NCBI RefSeq assembly: GCF_900497805.2
Contig: NW_020954599.1
Span: 43,841,260-43,905,259, forward strand
Direction of reading: 5' to 3'
DNA: 64,000 bases
Origin: Vombatus ursinus
Taxonomy: Eukaryota > Chordata > Mammalia > Diprotodontia > Vombatidae
Part shown: positions 55,158 through 64,000 of the stretch, piece by piece
Position numbering within the stretch: position 1 is the stretch's first letter
Layout of the letters: every line of letters starts with the position of its first letter
Translations under genes and position numbers: made by a program
Notes under the pieces: model-generated
What the model was told of the DNA's origin: nothing
Database searches by the model: none
Seen by the model: the letters and a program-made list of their open reading frames with translations, nothing else

Positions 55158-56500
55158 TAAATTGTTTTGATTTCTTCATCAGAAAACTGCCTGTTTATAT
55201 CCTTTGACCATTTATCAATTGGGGAATGACTCATATTCTTACGGATTTGACATATGAGACCTTTATCTGATAAACTTCCCTATATTTGTTTTATTTGTAT
55301 GAAAACTTTTTTTTAATTTAATGTAATTGAAATGAAGAGTTTTATGTCTTGCTTTCTAGTTTTCCAACAATTTTTACCAAATAATGAATTCTTATCCCAA
55401 AATCTTAAGTCTTTACACTGTCAAATACAAGGTTACTATGTTTATTTGCTGCTATAAATTGTATATATGCTCTATTCCATTAATCTGCCTTTCTATTTCT
55501 TACTTAGTACCAGATAGTTTTGATGATTACTATCTTACAATATAGTTTAAGATCTAGTACTATTAAACCTCCTTCCTTTACATTTTCTTTCATTATTTCC
55601 TTTGATATTCTTGAATTTTTGCTTTTCCAAATGAATTTTGTTACTATTTTTTTCTAATTCAGAAAAAAAAATTGGTAATTTAATTGGACTAGTGTTGAGT
55701 ATAGAAATTTCTTAGGGTAAAATTGTCATTTTAATTATATTTTAGATTTATATATTATATTTATTTTTATTTTATTATACTATATTGGTCCTGCCTACCC
55801 ATGAACAATTAATATTTCTCCAATTATTTAAATCTGATTTTATTTGTAAATAAATAAGCCTTCTTGGTTTGTCTGCAGTTGAGTTTCAGTAAGACTTCTA
55901 TTTGATTGAGTCATTCCCAATGGGAGGTTCTTCAGGTTCAGTGACTGAACTGTTGTCTTCCCTTTGATCTTGGTCTCCCAACTTTATAGCACTTCGGGCT
56001 TATGTGCTTGGCTAAATGCTAAACTGAGCGGCCACTCTGCTCTTGGACTTCTTGCCACCTATCTAAATTTCTGGAACTTTTCCTTGCTCAGTACACAGAT
56101 AGGGCCCTGTTCACTTGCAACCATTCCTCTCTACCCTGGAACTGTGACCCAGAATTGTCGCAATCTAGAACCTGTTCTTTTCCCAGTGCTAATTCAGTGG
56201 TCCCCTAGGACAACTTTCTGCCTTAGTTTTTCCTACCCTAGTGCTGTGTCTCAGACCTCTTTCAATCCCTAGGTGCTAGAATGTTCCTGTCTTTGCCACA
56301 GGGCTGAGCTCTTGGCCAACCCCCACCCCAATGTCTTTAGACCTCTATCTTCCTAAGCTACCCGAGAGGAATGCACTGTGATTTTTTTCTTGGTTTTCTC
56401 AATCAGAATTCAGTTTGTCACTTTGTCTAAATGGTTGTAGAAGAGTTGTACTCAGTGACCTAGGTAAAAATACTTCCTCTTGCTCTCACAGTTTGACTCC

Positions 56501-56894
56501 ACTACTTCACCCCCCACCGCTCCCTAATACTTCTGATAAACAACTTTGAGAAGCTTTCTGATTTACATCTCAGGTTCTTACCACCTCATTCAATGTTGTT
56601 GTTTTTTTTTTTTTTTTTCTGATTCACAACCTAGCCCAAAGCATTCTGGGGAATGGAGTCCTTTTTCACTTGTGTGGTATGTACCATAGTACTCTCATGT
56701 GCCCTTCTACCTCCTTTCCCCCTCCTCACAAAAGGAGAAGGAAGAAGAAGTAGAAATGTTAAGCTGTCTCCTGGGAATGCCTGCAAGAGAATAGTAACTA
56801 TCTTTTTACTCCTGTAATAATCTGATTTTCTGGAAAATGAAATCTTCTTTGATATCATCTCCACATTGTTGACCACCCATTTCAATTCAACAAG
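56501..56894. other. Unassigned stretch
   Basis: Poly(T) run at 56600-56619. The 88-codon minus frame (56631-56897) is unrecognised. Confidence 0.35.
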
Positions 56895-57290
56895 CACTAG
56901 TTGGGCATTTAATATGTGTAAGGAATTGTGCTAGCAGTACAGTTTGACTGAAACATATAGTATGTGAGAACTAATGTTAAACAAAGAAGAAAAGATTAGT
57001 TAGAGCTAGATTATGGAAAGTATTAAATCCCAGGTTGAGATATTTGTTTTTTCTTATAGAAGGAGGCAATGGGGAGCCACACAGGTCTTTTGATCAGGGT
57101 AATGATTTAATCAGATTTGTGCCGTAAGATTGGCTGTTGCATTCAGTATAGTTTGGAGAAGGGAAACCACAAAAGACTATTACGATAGCCTAGTCTTAGA
57201 TGATAGGTGTTGAGGGACTGAACTAGGGTAGTATACCAACTAGTAGAAAGAGGAGGATGAATGTGAAAATTTTTAGGGAAATAAGGTCAT
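56895..57290 (-). repeat. L2-like antisense remnant
   Basis: acaagcactagttgggcatt, taaggaattgtgctagcagt, ggcaatggggagccacacag, gggtaatgatttaatcagat, gactattacgatagcctag: the same phrase order as 6600-7450. Confidence 0.5.
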
Positions 57291-57556
57291 CTGAACTTGG
57301 GGAGTGATTCCTATATCCTCTTTGCTTTTCCAAAATTACTGCCTTTACCTGGAAGAAGAGATGAAAATACCAGCCATGGCCTCGCCTCCTTTATTTCCTT
57401 TCTCAGGACCTTAAATTCAATAGACGTTAGTATCAAGATTTTCCTTTGTGTGTCTTTTCTATAGAGAGCAGAAGTGGGTAGTGGTTGATTGTATTGTGTC
57501 AAATATAAGAAATACATCTCCCAATGTGAACTTGACATACCTTTAGCCTGGGGGTC

Positions 57557-58280
57557 TTTTTTTTGTTAGCAAGAGGGCTTTTATTAATGTTTTTTTGATA
57601 GATTAAAAAAAATAAATGCAACAAGCCTCTTTCCAATTTTTTTTATACAGAATTAGGTACCATCATTGGAGGTCACCTTTAGGTACAATTAGAATCAATT
57701 GCCATCCAATCCTGAGTTCAGGTAATACAGTACACATTAAATTAAGCTCTTCCAAGATATAAGGCACAAACACATGATCACAACTTGTAAATGTAACACA
57801 AATTAAGAAACAAAAAATTCAGATAAAAAATTCAAGCAAACTCATCTACAGATAAGTATAATCCAGTTTCCAGAAGTACCAGTCATGTACGTATAACTGC
57901 ATCATGTTACCATTCTGTACACAATAAGAACTTAGTTATTTACTATTCTATTTTACACATCTACATAAATTTCATAGGTCCATGCACAACATTCACATCT
58001 GCAGTGAGAATGAAAAATTAGAATCCATAGTCTGGTCTTTCAGCCACTACCCATTTCTCTGTACTGAGTTCTTGAATAAGTAGCACCTATGAATGTATTC
58101 TATTGTTCTATAGAGTACTGTAGTGAGTTGCTGATCATATGGAAAATACATTTCTGTCCTCTATAGGACTTTGAATAGTTCCAAAGTTCTTTTTTTCTTC
58201 CTTTCCTTTTTCCTCTACATTATATTCCTCTAGCCTCTTAAAACTGATTTCAACTCTACCTTGTGCCCTATTGTCCAGGA
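57557..58280 (-). pseudogene. Retrocopy-like mRNA 3' end (host gene not identified)
   Basis: On the minus strand an AATAAA signal (57580-57585) is followed 15 bases later by an A8 run (57557-57564), which is the layout of a cleaved, polyadenylated mRNA end copied back into DNA. Upstream text is AT-rich UTR-like DNA without repeats or open frames over 60 codons. I see no coding part and no clear target-site duplication. It could instead be the last exon of a real minus-strand transcript whose A run is chance. The upstream limit is arbitrary; a T12 run at 58280-58291 may mark another boundary. Confidence 0.4.
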
Positions 58281-58291
58281 TTTTTTTTTTT

Positions 58292-59458
58292 TGTCTCTCT
58301 GGCTTCATCTTGAATTATTTTTTACATCCTGTCTAGGAATCCTTAAGGTTCTCTAAACTATAGAAAGGCATTCCTCATGCTTTTCATCTTTCCCTTGATG
58401 AAAGAGAGCAGTTTGCATTTATTTGTCAAATAACTGATAAATATCTCAAGTAAGAAAACAAACACAACACTGGGACGATTTCCAGCTTCCAGACCTCAAG
58501 GAAAACAACAGTCCTTGTGGCTTCCCCTGAAAACTTCTTCCATAAATTGCCAATTTGATGAACCTTTACTATTAAGCACCTTGTTGGGCAAGTCTTCCTG
58601 GAAATATCTCCTTAAAGCTGGTCAGTCCTCTCTCCTCTCACTCCCTGATTGTCTGAGGGGTAAGATAGTCCCAATTAGAACTAACTGGCTCAATTAGCCC
58701 ATTCTACCTCAATAGTCACTACGTATACAGATATTCTTTTAATAAGACATTTCAAAACCTCTCACTCATATTTCCAACTCAGAATACATTTTCTTTTTTA
58801 AAAAAAAGTCATAAAGAATATTAGAGTCATAGATTAGTCCCCAAATATCTATTTAATCCTAATGAAATTGAGATATCCCACTTATGGAATTTATTTTATA
58901 CTGTTGTCCCTAACAGCTTGATTTTAATTAATGGTTAATAATGCTATCTACATGGCAAGGCTGTAATTCACAAAATTGCTCTTTGATCAACTTCCTCAGA
59001 TAACTTTTTTAAAAAATATTGGGGTAAGTCACTTAAATTCTCTCAGTCTCTGAGACATTAAAAAAAAAAACCACAAACCTAACTTGGGGATTATTATTCT
59101 CAAATGTCACTCTTGTAGTTTCATTAAGCCAAGTGTATGAGAAAATATGAATACTTACCTTAATGAATAAATATTCAGAATATCAGCTTTCAATATTATT
59201 CTGTATCTCAGGAATGAATGGGACTCATAGGCAAAAACCTCCCCCTTTTTTTTTATTTTAATGAATATTGTCAATGTTTCCTCTTCTACAGCAGCCAGCT
59301 AATATCCAAATGTTAAGAGAATTCCTAATATCATAATCTGAAATACAAGTTATTATAAACCTTTAGGAACTGAATGCCTAAATAGGCTTGAGAGCCAGAG
59401 TATTCATTGATGGGAATGTATATGGATGTAAACCCATCCATAATTTCTAAAACAAGGG
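58292..59458. other. Unassigned stretch
   Basis: No gene or clear repeat. The 60-codon plus frame 58515-58697 is unrecognised. Confidence 0.35.
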
Positions 59459-59602
59459 AATAGTAAATATACTGCTTATATACACGTGTATATACATGTA
59501 TACACATGTATACACATAAACATATATAGTATGTGTAGGTGTACCTCATATCTATATATACATACACACACGCGTGTGTGTTTGTGTATGTGTGTCTATC
59601 CT
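59459..59602. repeat. Alternating TA/CA/TG microsatellite with CG palindrome
   Basis: Alternating purine-pyrimidine DNA. 59564-59581 (acacacacgcgtgtgtgt) is a perfect 18-bp palindrome centred on CGCG, and 59480-59515 has several smaller ones (acatgta repeats). Such DNA can form Z-DNA or cruciforms. Confidence 0.85.
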
Positions 59603-60382
59603 GAAGTGTGGAGAAAAAGATAATTAATCAGGTTTTCTTTTTAAATAGAAGAGTTTTATACCAAGAAATCCAAAGTTGCTATTTTCTAAAAGTCCTAATA
59701 GTTGTTAGCTAGCTATGAAAGTCTTAATAATGCTGTAAATATGACACATTGTTTGAAGTGGAGAACTTTAGAGAAAGAAATCAACTTTACTGATAAATAC
59801 TATTTTATTTAAAAAGTCCCAACTAAAGTGATATGTGATTTTTTCCCCCTCTTTCCCTATTGTAGCCACTTGGGAAAAGGTTTTCTGACTACATGGGTAC
59901 AGCAAAAGTGGACTAAATCTGAGTAATCAAATCAAACCTCACCTTGTGTGTTCATCATTACCAGCTTTCTTTACATTATTTGCACCTACTGTTTACACGG
60001 TGAGAGTCTGATGATGTGATAAGAGCAAGGGGAGTCCCGGCAAAGTTCTTCTACTACTGCTCCCCAAACCTCCAACTTATTTAGAAGAACAGCTAGATAA
60101 TTCTTTCTTATTCTCTGATCCACTATGACTGTGTTATCAGAAAAGGTAAGAAAAAAAGTGAGAATGATTCCCTCTGATCTGAGAAGTACAATTTGATTCA
60201 GTAAAATACCTGTTATGTACCAGGCCCTGTACTAGACACTGTCAAATTACAAGGTTTTGTTGTTTTTTTTTTTTTTTTTTTTAAGCAAACTCCTATTATT
60301 ATTCACTAAGATGTTTGGGAGGCATCTCTGAGCAGTGCTTCCATAATTTCAAGGTGGGAACAGATTAACATCTATCTATCTA
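59603..60382. other. Unassigned stretch with short simple repeats
   Basis: Antisense L2-like tail scrap near 60200-60245 (gttatgtaccaggccctgta), poly(T) at 60265-60282 and (TCTA)n at 60371-60384 touching the inverted repeat. Confidence 0.4.
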
Positions 60383-60729
60383 TCAGGGCTCTTTCAGTCA
60401 CACTTGCCTCTGTGCAGACATAACCTCACCAGGATTACTGTAAATGTGCCAGGAAGTCTTTCCAGACTCTTCTCCATTTTACTTTAGTTTCTATTTGTTC
60501 AGCTTTACTTTTTAAGTGAAATAACATTAGTGTACAATATTTTATAAATATATCACAACTGGACATTCATTTGTTTCAATTTCTTTCTTTTTCCCAAAGT
60601 AGGGTGATTGCAACCACTCACCCACTCAACAAATTTCCATTATATGTTAGAAAACATTAATGGAATGAAATCAGGATAAAAAAGTGATACATTAAATGTC
60701 TGAGCCACTAAGCTCCATTAAAAGATCTG
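60383..60729 (+). repeat. Left arm of a long inverted repeat (347 bp)
   Basis: Begins tcagggctctttcagtcaca and ends ctccattaaaagatctg. Its reverse complement matches 61372-61718 over all 347 bases without gaps. I count six differences, all transitions (left-arm positions 60477, 60576, 60601, 60677, 60684, 60705): 98.3% identity. No SINE or LINE text is recognised in the arm. The left edge abuts a (TCTA)n run. Confidence 0.97.
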
Positions 60730-61371
60730 ATATCCTAGTATCTTCTCTCAAATTACTCAAATTCATCAATTCATAGGCCTGTAGTCAAATTCTTCTTGCT
60801 GTAGCTCCTCATTGTTGTAAGTTGTGATTTCCCCTTCATTTTTGTTAATGGGAGAAATGGGAGTGGGATGGAATGATTCCAGTGTTATAAAGGATCAGGT
60901 TGGACTAGCAAACCTACATGTAACTCAAATGAAAAGGAATGGAACCATACATGTTTCTCACACTTCTGAATAAGAGTATGTTAGAGTTAGAAGCTTTTGA
61001 ACAACCAGAAATCACCAGTGATGTCACCCAATAAGATGGTGGAAAATCATCCTTGATAAATGAGGCAGAGATGATAACCTTGCAGCTTGAATTCATAGGG
61101 TCCAGAAGAGGAATCTGGAGGTACCACCAGCATCCTTTAAATTCCAGAATTTGTCTAGAGATAGGTCAAGAATCATCATAGGGGTTTGAGTAGGGACACT
61201 ATTCAATGGAGGATGAGACCTTCCTTTTTTCTCCTATCTGTGATGTGAGGGAATGTCTGAATGCCTTTATATCCAGCCTCTGGCAGCAACCATTCCCCTC
61301 AGACAAAGTGAGGTTTAGAATTCAGATCTCACTGAAGGTTCAGATCTCACTGCCATGAAGGTTAGAAATTG
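60730..61371. other. Spacer (642 bp) of the inverted repeat
   Basis: Single-copy looking sequence without recognised repeats or coding frames over 60 codons apart from 60914-61096 minus (unrecognised). Near the right arm it has a short tandem duplication: ttcagatctcactgaagg then ttcagatctcactgcc (61321-61356). Confidence 0.6.
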
Positions 61372-61718
61372 CAGATCTTTTAATGGAGCTTAGTGACTCA
61401 GACATTTAATGTATCATTTTTTTGTCCTGATTTCATTCCATTAATGTTTTCTAACATATAATGGAAATTTGTTGAGTGGGTGAGTGGTTGCAATCACCCC
61501 ACTTTGGGAAAAAGAAAGAAATTGGAACAAATGAATGTCCAGTTGTGATATATTTATAAAATATTGTACACTAATGTTATTTCACTTAAAAAGTAAAGCT
61601 GAACAAATAGAAACTAAAGTAAAGTGGAGAAGAGTCTGGAAAGACTTCCTGGCACATTTACAGTAATCCTGGTGAGGTTATGTCTGCACAGAGGCAAGTG
61701 TGACTGAAAGAGCCCTGA
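61372..61718 (-). repeat. Right arm of the long inverted repeat (347 bp)
   Basis: Starts cagatcttttaatggagctt and ends actgaaagagccctga, the mirror of the left arm. The match stops sharply on both sides (gctcacagc outside, aattg inside). No duplicated flanking bases are seen outside the arms, which argues against a simple TIR transposon. Confidence 0.97.
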
Positions 61719-61887
61719 GCTCACAGCTTGAGCTACAAGAGAATTGCAGGGGTGCTAAGGCAGAGATTGCACTCAGTAGCAATTCCAGTCCTTGCTCCTA
61801 GGAGGCACTTGGGCATTTATACACATCTAGCTGTTCTTCACCCCAGGTGAACGGCGCATAGTGAAGGTCAAGTGTTTCAGAATAAAC
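61719..61887. other. Unassigned short stretch
   Basis: Nothing recognised between the inverted repeat and the hAT-like relic. Confidence 0.4.
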
Positions 61888-62156
61888 CAGGAGTTCTTAA
61901 CCTTTTTTGTTTGTTATGGACCCCTTTGGCAGTCTGGTGAATCATGTGGACTACTTCTCTGAATAACTTTTTTTTTAATATTTCAGATTATAAAGGGAAC
62001 TAAAGATTAGTAAATATATACATGTATATATAAAAGTATGTGTGTATATATATGTATGTATGTGTGTGTTTAAAATGTTTTGTCCCATCCAAATTCATAG
62101 AGTCCATGAAACCTATCTCTGAACCTCTTGAAGGTCCCTGAATATCAGGACCCCTG
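61888..62156. mobile_element. Old hAT-like non-autonomous DNA transposon
   Basis: The left end caggagttcttaacctttt and right end aatatcaggacccctg are imperfect inverted repeats (11 of the first 13 agree). The body has tatggacccctttggcagtc and atagagtccatgaaacctat, typical of a mammalian hAT MITE. The 8-bp flanks (gaataaac, atatagaa) no longer match. A TA/TG microsatellite lies at 62015-62070. Confidence 0.6.
62015..62070. repeat. (TA)n/(TATG)n microsatellite
   Basis: tatatacatgtatatataaa, then tgtgtatatatatgtatgta. Confidence 0.85.
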
Positions 62157-63500
62157 ATATAGAAGAAAAGTTTCTGGATCAGCATCATTAGATTGTATCA
62201 TGTATGGGATTTCTACCTGTACAGAACAAACCATGGCTCTATGAGAAAAAATGATTAGTGATCAAAAGAAAACTATTGAGTTTTCTCCTTGCTCTTTTCT
62301 CCTTACAAGCCTCACGTCTCAATCCTTTCCCCTGATATCTACCCAAAGTTGTCTTTTAAGAGGTTGACAATGGGAGGAGGAAATATATTTGGAATTGTAT
62401 AAGGTTTTATATTATTTAAATCATCTTTGAATTAAAGGAGTATATTTTCAGTTGAATATTTATATATAATAAAAGAATGTATTATATCTTGTGACATTTT
62501 ATGCTAAATAATTAACAAATTAATGACAAACTCCATATCAGCTAGATACATATTTCATAACTTTTTTCCACTTACTGACCACTTGAAATTAATGGTTTTT
62601 AAAAATACAATTTTCAAAATCTCTGTATTTCTTACTAACTCTAAGCCTACAGAAAAAATGCATAGCTGATATTTGTAACTGCAGTGTGCCAATTATTTCC
62701 AAAAGTCATGTCATATAAAAAGCACAAACAGATGTGATATGTGAAGAACAACAAAAACCCAGCTGTTTTACTGAGAACATGAAATAAGTGGTTAAAGGAA
62801 AAAAGCCTGTACTATCTCTCTCTGGACTTTGATGAGGGATAACCATTAAGCTTCCAAAATGATATGACTATGATGGTATCCTTACCATCTTTTTTTTTAC
62901 TCCATAAGTCCAATTTAATGTAATTCCTGCACTGTTGATTTTTGAATGTCAACAGATATGAAAAGGGATTAGTCACTCTAATATCAATAAATTATTCATC
63001 CTTAAAGCCATAAAGGATTAGTTTGCCTTCCTGTAAAACAAGATTAATCTTATTTTCTTCTACAGCTCTTCAGAGGGAAAATTTGGGGGTAGAGAAAGAT
63101 GATCATTCCTAGTTGTAACAAACAGTCTTTTACCTAGGGTTCAAGAAGTTCTTTTAATCGATTATCAGTGCTTGTTCTGAGCCAGGCTCTCTCTGTGAGG
63201 CACAGATGCAAAGGTAACATTGAAATAATTATGAAATGTAGTCTGTGACATCTAAGAGTCTCTGAGTAAGATGAGAAGATGTGATAAGAACACCAGTTGA
63301 TAATTGGTAGTGCAAGACAATGTAGAATAAATGGCAACAGAATGGGACCAATGTGATCCATGGAAGTTTGGAGAAGAGTGAGTTCACTGTGGAGAGGAAG
63401 AGTCAAAACAAGCATTATGGAGATGGAGCTTTGAGCCTTGAAACTTGAGTAAGATTGGATAAGCAGAGAGGTGTGTGTGCATGCATGTGTGTGCACATTG
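62157..63500. other. Unassigned stretch
   Basis: AT-rich, no recognised gene or repeat. The 120-codon minus frame 63134-63496 starts in a (CA)n-like stretch and is unrecognised. Confidence 0.4.
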
Positions 63501-63925
63501 GGGAGGAAGGTATTTCAATTGGGGAAAATGGTAAGAGGAGGAAAAAAACAAGCAGCATTTCATGAAGTAGGCTAGGAGAAGAGTGAGTAGACAATTCTAT
63601 CTAGAAGGGAATGCTCACATAGAGAAATAAAAGAAAGAACTTTCAAAAAGTACATCTAAGGACAAATTGTGAAGGGCTTTTAATGTCACCTGACTGAATG
63701 GATGAGTAATGATTTATTTAATTTACTATATGCCTGGCACTGTGCTAGGCACCATGAATAAAATTGTCAATAAGCCAGATAGTCCCTACCCTCAAGTAGC
63801 TTACATCCTAACAGGAAAATATATCAGAGATAGGAATAGTGTCCAGGGGGTTCTGTCTTGGTATTGTTGGATTTGACTTGATCCTGAAAGAAATAGGGAG
63901 CCATTGAATATTTTTGAACATAGAA
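63501..63925 (-). repeat. L2-like antisense remnant
   Basis: ggacaaattgtgaagggctt, tatgcctggcactgtgctag, ccctcaagtagcttacatcc, aaatagggagccattgaata. Confidence 0.5.
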
Positions 63926-64000
63926 GAGATTTTTTTTATTCTATTTTATTTTTTATTAATTTATTTTGATTAATCAACAATCACTTCCATATGCTTTTGA
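63926..64000 (-). mobile_element. Start of an L1/HAL1 3' tail, cut by the window edge
   Basis: T/A-rich DNA then atcaacaatcacttccatat, like the 3' ends at 302-360 and 21367-21430 (tttcaacattaacttccaca). The body would lie to the right of the window. Confidence 0.5.

Larger units (their letters stand above)
54205..55850 (-). mobile_element. 5'-truncated L1 (copy F) inside copy D
   Basis: Antisense 3' UTR with A-tail side at 54205, then the ORF2 C-terminal end (VTAKNWKLQGCPSTEEWLNK and MEYYCAIRNDK on the minus strand, 54698-54387), and ORF2 text to about 55850, where GC-richer copy D 5' UTR resumes. It carries a WSINE at 54994. Confidence 0.8.
47146..56500 (-). mobile_element. Old L1 LINE (copy D), split by at least five insertions
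   Basis: Minus-strand order: 5' end at 56500 (ggagtcaaactgtgagagca), 5' UTR (56500-55850 and 54200-53990), ORF1 (about 53990-53660 and 52600-52140), a long inter-ORF part, then ORF2 down to about 47600 and a 3' UTR ending near 47146. Interruptions: WSINEs at 50012 and 51429, L1 E at 52598, L1 F at 54205 (itself carrying a WSINE). Heavily mutated, so older than L1 copy B. Its own target-site duplication could not be fixed. Confidence 0.75.

Noticed and set aside
55964-56272. 102-codon plus-strand open frame
   Set aside because: Antisense to the L1 D 5' UTR.
59331-59567. Tyrosine-rich 78-codon minus frame
   Set aside because: Translation of TA/CA microsatellite DNA.
60383-61718. Inverted repeat as an ordinary TIR transposon
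   Set aside because: No target-site duplication at the outer edges (ctatctat versus gctcacag), no transposase-like frame, and arms unusually long; kept open only as an alternative.

Overview
Kind of DNA: this is a mammalian, almost certainly marsupial (metatherian), non-coding window built mostly of transposable elements. The evidence is tRNA-derived SINEs of the marsupial type (internal text like ggcagctaggtgg and tgtgaccctgggcaagtca), MAR1-like longer versions, L1 elements with a long gap between ORF1 and ORF2, several ORF1-only half-L1s (HAL1), an RTE-clade LINE, and older L2, L3/CR1 and MIR-type repeats. The species is not resolved. I see no host protein-coding gene, tRNA, rRNA, CRISPR array or bacterial feature. 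Every open frame I could identify is a broken LINE frame, and the others are short and unrecognised. Layout: 1-3.4 kb is a plus-strand L1 3' end split by a complete minus-strand HAL1 with a 12-bp target-site duplication (TSD). 4-5.3 kb is a long L2. 6-12 kb holds SINEs, a 194-bp hAT-type MITE with an 8-bp TSD, an old L1 5' half and a HAL1 fragment with a twin-priming inversion. 12.2-18.9 kb is a nearly full-length L1 inside an older SINE and itself carrying a 93-bp hAT-like MITE. 21.2-26.7 kb is a four-level nest: MIR-like SINE, then hAT MITE, then rearranged L1, then HAL1. 28.4-37.4 kb has L3/CR1 relics, a 5'-rich RTE LINE and many MIR-family copies. 38-45 kb has SINEs, an LTR-like fossil and another L3. 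45.4-56.5 kb has an internally deleted L1 and then an old L1 hit by at least five later insertions. 56.5-64 kb is less repetitive and contains a retrocopy-like mRNA 3' end, a long near-perfect inverted repeat and, at the right edge, the start of another L1/HAL1 tail. How the parts relate: nothing here works as an operon or pathway. The logic is layered retrotransposition, and insertion order can be read from TSDs. The most unusual single item is the inverted repeat at 60383-61718, with two 347-bp arms, 98.3% identical, no gaps and a 642-bp spacer; no repeat family I know explains it. Other points of note are the match between the HAL1 3' region and the L1 inter-ORF region, a reading-frame shift shared by two HAL1 copies, and an L1 that ends at the endonuclease without a poly(A) tail yet keeps a TSD. 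I did not find a new functional system. Boundaries of old repeats are accurate only to tens of bases, and family names rest on recalled consensus sequences, not a database search.
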